From assembly GCF_003574315.2 (NCBI RefSeq), contig NZ_AP025739.1, positions 3,782,001 to 3,846,000 on the forward strand: a DNA stretch of 64,000 nt, given 5' to 3'. Below the pieces are notes generated by a model that was not told the origin of the DNA, did not search any database, and was given only the letters and a program-made list of their open reading frames with translations. Below, one piece after another: positions 1-9,178 of the stretch. Each line of letters opens with the position of its first letter. Within the stretch, counting starts at the first letter, position 1. Origin of the DNA: Capsulimonas corticalis. GTDB lineage: Bacteria > Armatimonadota > Armatimonadia > Armatimonadales > Capsulimonadaceae. The translations under genes and the position numbers were made by a program.

Positions 1-36
1 CGGCGAATGCAGGCCCGTTCCACAGGGCGCCTCGCG

Positions 37-66
37 TTGACTTTACCCGGCGGCTTTTGGTATAGT
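37..66 (+). promoter_or_regulatory. Sigma70-type promoter of the DUF1385 gene
   Basis: TTGACT (37-42), an 18-bp spacer and TATAGT (61-66). The predicted transcription start falls at about position 73, which is the A of the ATG, so the transcript is probably leaderless. No Shine-Dalgarno sequence fits between the -10 box and the start. Confidence 0.6.
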
Positions 67-72
67 AATTCG

Positions 73-1092
73 ATGGAGACCAGTGATCGGCCGGAAGATT
101 TCACCTCGCCGCCGGGCCTGGGCGCGAGTGACGGGAAACCGGCCTTTGCGTCGTCGACGACCTTTGCCGAGGCCGCCGACGCGCTGCGTCAGGTTGGCGA
201 ATCGACGCTTCCCGTATTTGATCCCGAGACCGGCGCCCTGATCGGCCACTTCGTCCGGCCGGTGGCGGAGCCGGCCGAGCCGCCGCGCCTGGGAGGCATG
301 GCGACGCCGCTGGGGGTTTACCTGACCGACGGCGTGTCGTCGGGCGGCGCGGGCTTCTGGGGGCTGGTGCTTACCGGCGTTGTGCTCGGCCTCGTTTCGG
401 TTTTTGTCCAGGCGCTGTGCAGCCGCATGGGGACATGGGCGGATCTGTCGCTGCCATTGCTGTTCCTTCGCTGGCCTCAGCTCTACCTCCACCTAACTCC
501 GCTGATGGCCGGGATCGAGCAGCTGATCGGGTTTACCCCGCTGCTTCTGGTCTTCGTGGTGCTGCGGATGCTGCCGCTGGCCGGCACGCATGCGGCGGAG
601 CATCAGGTGGTGCACTGTGTCGAGCGCGGCCAGCCGGTTGTTCCGGAGATGGTGCGGAGCATGCCGCGCGTCCATCCGCGCTGCGGCACCAACTTCTATG
701 CGGCGATGATCCTGTTTTTGACGATCTTCGTGACGGTCTTCTCGGCGGCGATGGCGCATGCGTTCACCGTAGCGGATTCGGCGACATTCGGCGTGATCCT
801 CGCCGCGCCGGTCGCGCTGCGCTACTGGCGCACGGTGGGGGGATTCCTCCAGTACTGGCTGGCGACTCGTCCCGCAACGGATAAGCAGATCGAAAGCGGG
901 ATCCGCGCGGCGCGGGAAGTGCTGGAGCGCCGCGCCGTCGCGACCGTCCACCGGCTGCCGGCGATGCGGCTGGCGCGCCGGATTTGGAGCATGGGACTGG
1001 CGCAGGTGCTGATCGGATATGCGGCGCTCGCGGGCGTTGTCAGCTTTGTCGCGCGCCACTGGCCGCCGTTTGGCCGCTTGCTGGGTATTTAA
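73..1092 (+). CDS. DUF1385-family membrane protein with N-terminal CBS-like segment
   Basis: The protein has 339 residues. Its C-terminal two thirds match the DUF1385 family: hydrophobic segments, then a THAAEHQVVHC motif followed by a HPRCGTNF motif, the His/Cys-rich signature of this family of predicted metal-binding membrane proteins. The biochemical role of the family is not established. The first ~60 residues (FAEAADALRQVGESTLPVFD and the following GALIGHF) resemble half of a CBS domain, an uncommon addition. ATG 73 was chosen over the upstream in-frame codon at 7 because a promoter ends at 66, which would make the message leaderless. argS follows 26 bp downstream on the same strand, so the two may be co-transcribed. 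Confidence 0.72.
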   Translation: METSDRPEDFTSPPGLGASDGKPAFASSTTFAEAADALRQVGESTLPVFDPETGALIGHFVRPVAEPAEPPRLGGMATPLGVYLTDGVSSGGAGFWGLVLTGVVLGLVSVFVQALCSRMGTWADLSLPLLFLRWPQLYLHLTPLMAGIEQLIGFTPLLLVFVVLRMLPLAGTHAAEHQVVHCVERGQPVVPEMVRSMPRVHPRCGTNFYAAMILFLTIFVTVFSAAMAHAFTVADSATFGVILAAPVALRYWRTVGGFLQYWLATRPATDKQIESGIRAAREVLERRAVATVHRLPAMRLARRIWSMGLAQVLIGYAALAGVVSFVARHWPPFGRLLGI

Positions 1093-1118
1093 CACTTGCC
1101 GGAGAGATGAAGGAATTT

Positions 1119-2837
1119 ATGATCAAAGAACAGTTGGCGGCGACGGTCGCCGCCGCGCTGCAGAAGGCGAAGGACAGCGGGGATTTGGCTCCAGAGATGG
1201 TTCCCGACGTGGTGCTGGAGGCGCCGAAGAGCCGCGAGCATGGAGATTGGGCGACCAATGTGGCGCTCACCCTTTCGAAATCGCTCGGGCTGCCGCCGCA
1301 GGAAGTCGCCGCGAAGATCGTCGCCCATCTGCCCATCGGCGGCGGCTTGATCGAGAAGGCCGAAGTTGCGGGGCCGGGCTTTATCAATCTCACCCTGCGC
1401 CCTGACTGGCTGTTCGACGTGCTGCGCCGGATCGAGACCGAAGGCGACGCTTACGGCCGATCTCAGGCGGGCGCCGGCAAGACAGTCCTAGTGGAGTTCG
1501 TCTCCACCAATCCGAACGGCCCAATCACCGTGGCCGGCGGGCGCAACGCCGCGATCGGCGACGTGATGGCGTCCCTGCTGGACGCCGCCGGATACGTCGT
1601 CACGCGTGAGTATTACATCAACGACGCGCTGAACTCCGTGCAGATGATCAACTTCGGCAAGTCCGTCTTCTACCGATACCTGGAGCTGCTGGGCGATAAG
1701 CCGCCCGTGGAAGGCGATGAGCCGCCGGACTGGCTTTACCAAGGCGATTACGTGGCGGACATCGCCCGGGAGATCATCCAGGTCCATGGGCGCGAGTTTG
1801 AAGGCGCGGACCTCGACGATCCTCAAACAACTCAGACCTTCCGCGCTTTGTCGCAGGACGGCATGATCGCGCAGCAGAAGGCGGATCTAGACGCCTTCGG
1901 CGTGCGCTTCGACAACTGGTTCAGCGAATCGTCGCTGCACGACGACGGCCGGGTGGACGCCGCCGTGAAGGAACTGACGGCGCGCGGCCATACCTTCGAG
2001 AAGGACGGCGCGCTCTGGCTTCGCAGCACGGAGTTCGGCGACGACAAGGATCGGGTTCTAGTCCGCGCGAACGGAACCGCCACTTATATCGCGGGCGACG
2101 CCGCCTATCATAAAGACAAGTTCGACCGGGGCTTTGATGAGGCGATCAACGTCTGGGGCGCCGATCACGCCGGTTATGTCGCCCGCACCAAAGCGGTCGT
2201 CGCGGCGCTCGGGTACGATCCCAGCCGCATCAGTATTCTGCTCTATCAGCTCGTCCGGATCGTCAAGGACGGCGAACTGGTGCGCTCCTCCAAGCGCAAG
2301 GGCGCGGTGCTGGAGCTGAAGTCCGACCTGATCGAGGAGATCGGCAAGGACGCCGCGCGTATCTTCTTCCTGATGCGCTCTCCGAACACCGATCTGGATA
2401 TCGACCTGGATCTCGCGAAGAAGACGGAGAAGGACAACCCCGTTTATTATATCCAGTACGCGCACGCCCGGATCGTGCAGACGCTGGAGCGCGCCAAGGA
2501 ACAGGCGGGCGCGTCCGCGCCGTCCGCCGGCGACACCGATTTGACCGTCCTGACGGAGACGACGGAAACGGACCTGATCCGGAAGCTCTCCGAATTCCCG
2601 GAAGAGACGCTGGGCGCCATGCGCGAGTCCGCGCCGCAGCGGCTGGTGCAGTACGTGCGGGACCTGGCCGCCGTATTCCATACCTTTTACGACGCCGGCA
2701 ATCGCAATCCCGCGCTTCGAGTCGTTACCGACGATCCGAAGCTGCTCGGCGCCCGGCTCGTTTTGATCGATGCGACACGCATCGTGTTCAAGAATGCATT
2801 TGCCCTGCTCGGAGTCTCCGCTCCCGAGCGGATGTAA
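1119..2837 (+). CDS. argS: Arginyl-tRNA synthetase
   Basis: A class I aminoacyl-tRNA synthetase that charges tRNA-Arg in the cytoplasm; 572 residues, normal for the family. The N-terminal Arg-tRNA additional domain (residues ~1-100) is followed by the Rossmann catalytic core. The KMSKS-equivalent loop reads SSKRKG, and a DALR anticodon-binding domain closes the protein (AHARIVQTLERAKE onward). The HIGH-region sequence is NPNGPITVAGGR (131-142), where family members usually have HVGH; this is noted separately. The start at 1119 uses AAGGA just upstream. An in-frame ATG at 1107 is an alternative. The gene lies 26 bp after the DUF1385 gene and is followed by a strong hairpin. Confidence 0.95.
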   Translation: MIKEQLAATVAAALQKAKDSGDLAPEMVPDVVLEAPKSREHGDWATNVALTLSKSLGLPPQEVAAKIVAHLPIGGGLIEKAEVAGPGFINLTLRPDWLFDVLRRIETEGDAYGRSQAGAGKTVLVEFVSTNPNGPITVAGGRNAAIGDVMASLLDAAGYVVTREYYINDALNSVQMINFGKSVFYRYLELLGDKPPVEGDEPPDWLYQGDYVADIAREIIQVHGREFEGADLDDPQTTQTFRALSQDGMIAQQKADLDAFGVRFDNWFSESSLHDDGRVDAAVKELTARGHTFEKDGALWLRSTEFGDDKDRVLVRANGTATYIAGDAAYHKDKFDRGFDEAINVWGADHAGYVARTKAVVAALGYDPSRISILLYQLVRIVKDGELVRSSKRKGAVLELKSDLIEEIGKDAARIFFLMRSPNTDLDIDLDLAKKTEKDNPVYYIQYAHARIVQTLERAKEQAGASAPSAGDTDLTVLTETTETDLIRKLSEFPEETLGAMRESAPQRLVQYVRDLAAVFHTFYDAGNRNPALRVVTDDPKLLGARLVLIDATRIVFKNAFALLGVSAPERM

Positions 2838-2840
2838 GTT

Positions 2841-2877
2841 CGCCGCGCCCCGCGCTTTCGATGCGCGGGGCGCGGCG
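2841..2877 (+). terminator. GC-rich hairpin after argS
   Basis: A perfect 15-bp stem (2841-2855 with 2863-2877) and a 7-nt loop directly follow the argS stop. No T-run follows, so it may act as a Rho-independent-like attenuator or protect the 3' end rather than be a canonical terminator. It sits 30 bp before the next start codon. Confidence 0.55.
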
Positions 2878-2908
2878 GCTTCCAGGCATCCCGGCGGATA
2901 AAGGCTCC

Positions 2909-5650
2909 ATGAAGATCTATTGCTCACTCCTCGCTCTGCTCCTCGCCGTCGCCGGCGCGCCGGCGCTCGCCGCCGCTTCAAAAGACTCGGCTCAGCAAAC
3001 TCCGGCCCCCGCTCCGCCTCCCGTCGTGGACGCGCCCCCCGTCACCGCTCCGCCGCAGAAGCATGTGACGACCGGGGAGTATCATGACGCGTCCGGCAAG
3101 AAGCACGCCTGGATGATTACCCCCAGCCATATGCTGCGCTGGGACAACGACGCTTATCTCCCCGTCGGCGGCGCGTTTACCCCGCATTACTGGGCGGAAG
3201 GTCAGACCGAGGAGAACTGGGCGAAGGATGTCAAGGCGCTGGATGCGATCAAGGCCCAGCATGTCCACGACCTGTATTTGTACGCCGGCGCGCGCGGCCT
3301 GACCCATGTGCCTCCCGCCGCCGCGCAGCGCGTGATCGATTATCTGGATCAGAACGAATTCCGCTACGGGATCGCGATTGCCGATCCCGCGCCGATGCCG
3401 CTGATGGGTTATGTCATTCATCCAGCCGTCTACCGGGACGCCAGCCCCGGCCCGTCCACGACGTTTGCGCATGTCGACGGTTTGATCTCCGCCACCTATG
3501 TTCTTGCGTCCGCGCAGAAGGGCGAGATTGAGGAAACCGGCAAGGCGAAGGTGCAGGAGGGGACCACGGCGGTGGCGACGCTGCGATCGGCGAGCGACGA
3601 CAGCGTGCTGCTGCTTTACCCGGAGCGCCTCTTCGCCGATGGGACGCCCGAGAGCCGCATGCCGGATCTCTGGCAGGGATACGATGACTACCGGGACCGC
3701 CTGCTCACCTACTTTGGGAAAGTGAAGCTGGGGGCGGGGTTCCGCTTCTTTTTGGACCCGCTGACCGATCAGCTGGGAGTCAACGGCGATGCGGACAGCT
3801 TGATCCCCACTTCGGACGGCTTTCGGCTGGAGTTTCAGGCGTGGCTGCAGACCAAGTACCACCGCAATGTGAACGACGTCAACCAGGCATGGGGCGTCAA
3901 GGACCGGGATATTCCCGACTATACGGTCGTGGCCCGATGCATCCCGCTTTGGCTTCAGACCAAGGGCGTGGCGGGACTTTATGATCCCGTGGACGGAAAG
4001 ATCTATGAAGTTCTCAATAAGCCGCGCATCGCCAACGGCTTTTGGGAGGACTTCACGAAGTTCCGCACGGAATCGCTGCGGCGTTACATGAACTCCATCG
4101 CGACCGTGCTGAAGACCAGCGTCGCCGACGTTCCCGTCGTTTACCGCGCGCCCAAATTCGACTCCCTGTTTGTGAACGACGCCACGGACGGCGGTTACGA
4201 TGGGCTGGGGATCGAAGCCTTTGGGCATGGGCGGGCGCTGGCCGAACAGTCCGCGCTTTTTACGTACGCCCAGTCCGAGGATACGCCGAAATCGACCTGG
4301 CTGATCGTGAGCAACACATTCGGCGCGCAGAACGCGGCGGAGCAAAAGGATTCGGGGTATGGAACGAAGGGCTCGCTCTTCGACGATTTCGATTACCTCA
4401 AGGATTCCGGCGCGCGCGGCTTCTTTACCACCGCCTTGCAGCGGCTTCCCGAAGCGGAGTTCGCGAGCGCGAACCTCGCGTCGCAGACAGACCAATTGGG
4501 CTGGCTCGGATCGTACGCGGCGTCGCTCCAGGAACTCGGCGACATGCGCGAAAAAGATCCCGACCCAATTCTGTGGTATCCCGCAGAGTCCGATCAGATC
4601 GCCGCGCGTCCCCGCCACTTTCCCGACGGAGTTTGGTGGCTGCCTACGCTCCGCTCCAGCAGCGCCTTTTCCATGGGACTGGAAACGGTCATTCAGGTTT
4701 ACCGCGTTCCGGCGCAGGACCCGGGGCTTTCAACATGGGCGGTCTGGACCGGGCAAAGCGCGGTGCGCGAGGTTCGCTTCCCGTTCAATCAGACCTACCC
4801 GCCGGTGGTGACGGATGCGCGCGGGATCCCGCTCAAGATCAAAGGGAAGAACGGCGTGTGGACTTTGCCGCTGGGACCGGAGCCGATTCTGGTTTCGCAT
4901 GTCAAGGGTATTCCGAGACCGACGGAGCTTGTGGACGAAGCGGCGGCGGAGGCGGCGCGTCTGATCAAGGTCGCGAAGGCGCAGCACATCGCGACTCAGC
5001 GATACGAGGATTCGCTGTTCTATGCGAATAACTCCATCGCCGACAATCCGGGCTCCGACGATCTGCGTTATTCGCTCGTGACGCGCTTGATCAGTCAGCT
5101 CACGGAATCGCTCCGGCCGTACGCCTGGATTGAGGGGGAAGCGGCCTCGGACTTCACATTTGACTCTCTGGCGGCGTCCAAAAACGCGTCGGGCGGCTCC
5201 TACCTCTCGCTGGACACGGATCGAGATTCGCAGCACGGCACGGCGGTTGACAGCGGGTATCACGCGACTTATAACTTCAGCGTCAACGCGCCTGGGCGAT
5301 ACACGATCTGGCTCGCCGGTTCGCCGCTGGATTCCAGCACGGCTTCGCCGTTTACTTATTCCGTGGACGGGGCCGCCGTGCAGGATACGCATGACGTGCC
5401 GGCGGAAGGGCCGTCCTATGGCGGCGGGTTTGTCTGGACCAATCTCGGCGAAACGACGCTCGACGCCAAGCGGCATACGCTGACGATCGATGTCACCGGA
5501 CGCTCGAAGGACAATCGGTATCGCCTGGACATCGATGCGCTGTGCCTGAGCCGCGTCGAATTTCATCCCAATGGATTGACGCCCCCGCCGATCGATCAGA
5601 CCACGCCGCCGCCGGCGCCGACCGAGCGGAACGAAAACGCCAAACGCTGA
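2909..5650 (+). CDS. Secreted GH42-like glycosidase with C-terminal carbohydrate-binding domain
   Basis: The predicted product has 913 residues. Residues 1-22 form a Sec signal peptide (MKIYCSLLALLLAVAGAPALA), followed by a Pro/Ala linker. The central part reads like a TIM-barrel hydrolase of the GH42 type: a YDDYRDRLLTYFG segment, then FQAWLQTKYHRNVNDVNQAWG, which resembles the GH42 pattern F..WL...Y....LN.AWG. The last ~180 residues (from YAWIEGEAASDF) look like a CBM6/35-type beta-sandwich, ending in a Pro-rich tail. It probably acts outside the cell on galactose- or other hexose-containing glycans; the substrate is inferred. I could not assign the catalytic glutamates with confidence. The start is set by the signal peptide and the AAAGG sequence upstream. 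Confidence 0.6.
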   Translation: MKIYCSLLALLLAVAGAPALAAASKDSAQQTPAPAPPPVVDAPPVTAPPQKHVTTGEYHDASGKKHAWMITPSHMLRWDNDAYLPVGGAFTPHYWAEGQTEENWAKDVKALDAIKAQHVHDLYLYAGARGLTHVPPAAAQRVIDYLDQNEFRYGIAIADPAPMPLMGYVIHPAVYRDASPGPSTTFAHVDGLISATYVLASAQKGEIEETGKAKVQEGTTAVATLRSASDDSVLLLYPERLFADGTPESRMPDLWQGYDDYRDRLLTYFGKVKLGAGFRFFLDPLTDQLGVNGDADSLIPTSDGFRLEFQAWLQTKYHRNVNDVNQAWGVKDRDIPDYTVVARCIPLWLQTKGVAGLYDPVDGKIYEVLNKPRIANGFWEDFTKFRTESLRRYMNSIATVLKTSVADVPVVYRAPKFDSLFVNDATDGGYDGLGIEAFGHGRALAEQSALFTYAQSEDTPKSTWLIVSNTFGAQNAAEQKDSGYGTKGSLFDDFDYLKDSGARGFFTTALQRLPEAEFASANLASQTDQLGWLGSYAASLQELGDMREKDPDPILWYPAESDQIAARPRHFPDGVWWLPTLRSSSAFSMGLETVIQVYRVPAQDPGLSTWAVWTGQSAVREVRFPFNQTYPPVVTDARGIPLKIKGKNGVWTLPLGPEPILVSHVKGIPRPTELVDEAAAEAARLIKVAKAQHIATQRYEDSLFYANNSIADNPGSDDLRYSLVTRLISQLTESLRPYAWIEGEAASDFTFDSLAASKNASGGSYLSLDTDRDSQHGTAVDSGYHATYNFSVNAPGRYTIWLAGSPLDSSTASPFTYSVDGAAVQDTHDVPAEGPSYGGGFVWTNLGETTLDAKRHTLTIDVTGRSKDNRYRLDIDALCLSRVEFHPNGLTPPPIDQTTPPPAPTERNENAKR

Positions 5651-5655
5651 AAGAA

Positions 5656-5686
5656 CGCCCGCCGGGAAGCGCTTCCGGCGGGCGCG
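5656..5686 (+). terminator. Hairpin between the GH42-like gene and recQ
   Basis: CGCCCGCCGG-g-AAGC pairs with GCTTCCGGCGGGCG (about 5656-5685), a strong stem with one bulged base and almost no loop. No T-run follows. It may reduce read-through into recQ. Confidence 0.45.
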
Positions 5687-5699
5687 CCCGTCTCCTCTT

Positions 5700-8057
5700 A
5701 TGACCACTTCTCAAGACGCAAAACAAACGCTCCAGCGCCTCTTCGGACATTCGGACTTCCGGTCGGGGCAGCAGGAGATCGTCGAGTCGGCGCTGGCCGG
5801 GCGGGACACGCTCGCCGTGCTGCCGACCGGCGGCGGCAAGTCCGTGACCTATCAGCTTCCCGCGATGATGCTCCCGGGCGTCACTCTGGTGCTTTCGCCG
5901 CTGATCGCATTGATGAAGGATCAACTGGAGAACCTTTCCCCCGAGGTCGCCGTGCATACGACGATCATCAACTCCTCGCTGGACCCGAGCGAAGTGGCGC
6001 GCCGCATGCGCATGACGGCGGACGGCCACCTGAAGATGGTCTACGCCGCGCCGGAGCGTCTGCGCCAGGCGCCGTTCCTGCATGCGCTGCGCCAGGCGCG
6101 CGTCTCGCTGGTCGTCGTGGACGAAGCGCACTGTATCTCGCAGTGGGGACATGACTTCCGCCCCGATTACCGCGCGGTCGGCCGCGCCGTCGCCAGTCTC
6201 GCGCCGCGCTCCGTCCTGGCCGTCACGGCGACGGCGACGGAATCCGTTCAGGACGATATCGAACGGCAGCTCGCCCGTCCGCTGCATCGGATCATCCGTC
6301 CGACCTATCGGGACAATCTCTTCCTCACATGCCGCCAGGTGCAGGGAGAGGACGAGAAGCTCGAAATGGCGCTGGCGCTGGCGCGGGAGGCCACAGGGCC
6401 GACTCTGATCTACGCCGGTTCGCGCGAAAAGTGCGAGCGCCTGTCGCAGATGTTCCGGCGCTACCGGATCAATGCGGGTTTCTACCACGCCGGGCTTCCG
6501 CCGGAGGAGCGCGGCGCGGCGCAGGACAGCTTTATGCGCGGCGAGATCCAAGTGATGGTGGCGACCGTCGCCTTCGGCATGGGCGTGGACAAAGCCGATA
6601 TCCGCACGCTGGTGCATTACAATCCGTCGCGAACCCTGGAAAACTACTACCAGGAAGCGGGGCGCGCCGGGCGCGACGGGCAGCCGTCCGAGTGTATTTT
6701 GTTTCACTCGCGCGCCGACGCCTCGAACGCCGCGCGCTATCTGCGCGAGGACACGCTGTCGCTGGACGATCTGAAACGGGTTTACAATATCGTGCGGGGA
6801 TCGATCAACGGACGGATCGGGCCTGTCTCCATGGAGACGCTGACGTCGCAGGCGGGGGAGGGCGAGGAGGATCTTGTGCGCTCCACGCTGCCTGTGCTGG
6901 AGGAAGCGGGGCTGCTGCGGCGCCATGTGGACGCTCCGCGCACCTGCTATGTCACAATGCGCGGCGAGCGGGCGATCTCCGACGACACGCTCGACGGGGC
7001 GCTGATGGAGGAGTTCATCGCGACCGTCCGGCAGTCCGGCGCCTGGGACATCGGCGAGCTGTCGGCGGCGACGGGCGTGCCGCTGCCCGAGGTCGAATCG
7101 ACCTTGCTGGCGCTTCAGGAAACCGGCGTGCTCAGCTTCCGGGCGTCGCCGCGCGAAATGCTGATCGAGCTGCTGCCCGCGCCCTCCGGCTCCAAGGCTA
7201 TGATGGAGGAGATGCTGCGCCACCGCGCCCGCGAGGCGAAGCATCGGGTGGATGCGATGATCGCCTACGCCCGCGACAACAAGTGCCGCCACGGCGCGGT
7301 GGCGCGCTACTTCGGCGACAATTGGCCGAACCTCCCCTGCGGCATGTGCGATGTCTGCCGCGCCAGGGCCGCCGGAGCATCCTCGGGACGCTCCGCGCAC
7401 AAGGCGTCCGCGCCGGCTGTCGCCGCCCCCAGCACGGCGGACAGCGAAGCCGCGCCGCTCCACGCCCTGCGTCTGGTTGCCACTCTGACCGCCGGTATGA
7501 GCCCGTTCGCTCTGGGGCGCACGGGCCTCGTCCGCGCTTTGCGCGGCACGCCCGACGCGCCGATCCGCCCGGACCGCGCGCGCGAGTTCGGCGCGCTCGC
7601 CGCCTTCAAAAAGGCGGAGATCGAGCGACTGATCGACGCGCTTGTCGAGTCCGGCCATCTGCGTCGTGACGACGAGGATGAGTATCGCCGCCTTTATCTG
7701 ACGGCGGAAGGCCGCGATGCGATCTCGTCCGAGGAAATCGATATTCCGTGGCCGTCGACAAAGATGTCTCGCCCCGCCGCCCCGCGCCGCAGTGTGTCGA
7801 CCGAGACGGATGACTCCGAGCCGGGCGAATTCGATCCCGAATTATTTGACCTCCTGAAAAACTGGCGCCGCGAAGAAGCGCGTGAAGCCAGCGTTCCCCC
7901 GTACGTCATCTTCGGCGACAAGACGCTGCGCGCGCTGGCCGAGATGCGCCCCACGAACGAAGAAGACCTTCTCCGCGTCCCCGGGATCGGCCCCTCCAAG
8001 GCGGAAAAGTATGGCGGCGCCATTTTGAAGATGGTGCGCGGCGAGGACGCCTCCTAA
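5700..8057 (+). CDS. recQ: ATP-dependent DNA helicase RecQ
   Basis: A 785-residue 3'-5' DNA helicase of recombination and replication-fork repair. The full RecQ layout is visible: motif I LPTGGGKS, motif II DEAHCISQWGHDFRPDY, motif VI QEAGRAGRDG, and a zinc-binding segment with CRHG plus CGMCDVC. The winged-helix RQC region follows, and a C-terminal HRDC domain ends LLRVPGIGPSKAEKYG. The protein is longer than E. coli RecQ because of an Ala/Ser-rich linker and an extra winged-helix-like stretch (about 590-690) between RQC and HRDC. No clear Shine-Dalgarno precedes ATG 5700, but the conserved N-terminus starts there. A perfect hairpin follows the stop. Confidence 0.96.
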   Translation: MTTSQDAKQTLQRLFGHSDFRSGQQEIVESALAGRDTLAVLPTGGGKSVTYQLPAMMLPGVTLVLSPLIALMKDQLENLSPEVAVHTTIINSSLDPSEVARRMRMTADGHLKMVYAAPERLRQAPFLHALRQARVSLVVVDEAHCISQWGHDFRPDYRAVGRAVASLAPRSVLAVTATATESVQDDIERQLARPLHRIIRPTYRDNLFLTCRQVQGEDEKLEMALALAREATGPTLIYAGSREKCERLSQMFRRYRINAGFYHAGLPPEERGAAQDSFMRGEIQVMVATVAFGMGVDKADIRTLVHYNPSRTLENYYQEAGRAGRDGQPSECILFHSRADASNAARYLREDTLSLDDLKRVYNIVRGSINGRIGPVSMETLTSQAGEGEEDLVRSTLPVLEEAGLLRRHVDAPRTCYVTMRGERAISDDTLDGALMEEFIATVRQSGAWDIGELSAATGVPLPEVESTLLALQETGVLSFRASPREMLIELLPAPSGSKAMMEEMLRHRAREAKHRVDAMIAYARDNKCRHGAVARYFGDNWPNLPCGMCDVCRARAAGASSGRSAHKASAPAVAAPSTADSEAAPLHALRLVATLTAGMSPFALGRTGLVRALRGTPDAPIRPDRAREFGALAAFKKAEIERLIDALVESGHLRRDDEDEYRRLYLTAEGRDAISSEEIDIPWPSTKMSRPAAPRRSVSTETDDSEPGEFDPELFDLLKNWRREEAREASVPPYVIFGDKTLRALAEMRPTNEEDLLRVPGIGPSKAEKYGGAILKMVRGEDAS

Positions 8058-8058
8058 G

Positions 8059-8101
8059 TCCGAACGCCTGGGCGAAAATATTTATCGCCCAGGCGTTCGG
8101 A
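8059..8101 (+). terminator. Perfect hairpin after recQ
   Basis: A 17-bp perfect stem (8059-8075 with 8085-8101) closes an A/T-rich 9-nt loop immediately after the recQ stop codon. No long T-run follows. The TTGACA of the next promoter begins 3 bp beyond it, so the hairpin insulates the two transcription units. Confidence 0.6.
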
Positions 8102-8104
8102 TCG

Positions 8105-8133
8105 TTGACAGGATGGGTAATAACTTGTATAAT
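8105..8133 (+). promoter_or_regulatory. Full-consensus sigma70 promoter of the first DUF1559 gene
   Basis: TTGACA (8105-8110), a 17-bp spacer and TATAAT (8128-8133) make an exact consensus match. The predicted start near 8140 leaves a ~110-nt leader with two direct copies of CCGTGCTAG (8147-8155 and 8178-8186), 31 bp apart. Confidence 0.8.
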
Positions 8134-8251
8134 GCTTTTAACTAGTCCGTGCTAGCTATTTTGAGATCGCCATAATACCGTGCTAGTTGTTGTATGAAAG
8201 TGTTGCTCTCATCGCAATTTTTTTTAATTGTGTCCGCTAGAGGAGAAAGTC

Positions 8252-9025
8252 ATGAAACGTTCTGGTTTTACACTCATTGAACTGTTGGTTGTCATTGCTA
8301 TAATTGCGATTCTTGCCGCAATTCTCTTTCCCGTCTTCGCCCAGGCGCGTGAAAAGGCGCGCGCCATCTCCTGTCTGTCCAACGAAAAGCAGATGGTGCT
8401 GGGGCTGATTCAATATTCGCAAGACTCTGACGAGCAGATGCCGCCCGCCTGGATTGGCTATCCCACCGTGGGATATCCCGGCAAGGCTCGCTGGATGGAC
8501 GTCATTCAGCCTTATGTGAAGAGCACGGCGGTTTTTACCGATCCGGATTCCAATACAAAGTATGTTCCCGTGCCCGCCAATAACATCGTGAACGACACGG
8601 ATCCCGCAACGGGAGCGCAATACCGGGCGGAGAACGGCGGTTACGCCATGAACGTCGCGTATTTCAACTCCACGACGGGGCATCCGCCGACGCCGATTCC
8701 GGACGTCGCGGGAAACGATAGCCGCTCTCTTGCGGCGGTTGCGGATCCCAGCGGCACGGTCTGGATCATGGACTTTGTGAACGGCGGCGATTCCTTCCAG
8801 TGCGCCTGGCCTGCCGGCGTGAATCTGCCCATTATTACCACGGTCACTCCGCGCACTCTTGGGGCGGGCGGATACCTGCGCGAACTGCATCAAGGGCGCA
8901 CCAACGTCGCGTTTTGCGATGGTCACGCGAAGGCCGTCACGCTGGACTATCTGACGGAAAAAACGAAGACCGGGCCGAACGCGGGATCGTACTGCCACTG
9001 GTCGGTTGAGGACGATTGCAACTAA
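8252..9025 (+). CDS. DUF1559-family prepilin-like secreted protein
   Basis: A 257-residue protein with a type IV prepilin leader: RSG followed by [20 protein letters not shown], the processing site being the G-F junction and E5 of the mature protein conserved. The body is the DUF1559 (H-x9-DG) type with a C-terminal FCDGHAKAV motif. Such proteins are processed by prepilin peptidase and expected on or outside the cell envelope; their function is not known. AGGAG lies 7-8 nt before ATG 8252. The gene has its own full-consensus promoter and a 3' hairpin, so it is monocistronic and probably strongly expressed. Two further intact copies and one ruined copy lie in this window. Confidence 0.85.
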   Translation: MKRSGFTLIELLVVIAIIAILAAILFPVFAQAREKARAISCLSNEKQMVLGLIQYSQDSDEQMPPAWIGYPTVGYPGKARWMDVIQPYVKSTAVFTDPDSNTKYVPVPANNIVNDTDPATGAQYRAENGGYAMNVAYFNSTTGHPPTPIPDVAGNDSRSLAAVADPSGTVWIMDFVNGGDSFQCAWPAGVNLPIITTVTPRTLGAGGYLRELHQGRTNVAFCDGHAKAVTLDYLTEKTKTGPNAGSYCHWSVEDDCN

Positions 9026-9033
9026 TGGAAGAC

Positions 9034-9062
9034 GCCCTCGGCTTCGTGTGGAGGCCGAGGGC
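9034..9062 (+). terminator. Hairpin after the DUF1559 gene
   Basis: GCCCTCGGC (9034-9042) pairs perfectly with GCCGAGGGC (9054-9062) over an 11-nt loop just after the stop codon. A T-poor tail follows. Confidence 0.5.
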
Positions 9063-9178
9063 TCAATATTGTGTTAGGCATTCGTAAACAATTACCATAA
9101 TTCATCGCTCTTTGTGATAAAATCTTATATCTCCTTGGCGAAGTCCAAGTCAGCGTTTTTGTAAGGGACCCTCTCTTG

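Noticed and set aside
2978-4618. 546-codon minus-strand open frame
   Set aside because: Antisense to the GH42-like gene; Arg/Gly-rich shadow with no domain, caused by high third-position GC.
5493-7658. 721-codon minus-strand open frame
   Set aside because: Antisense to recQ, whose motifs are complete; the shadow has no recognisable domain.
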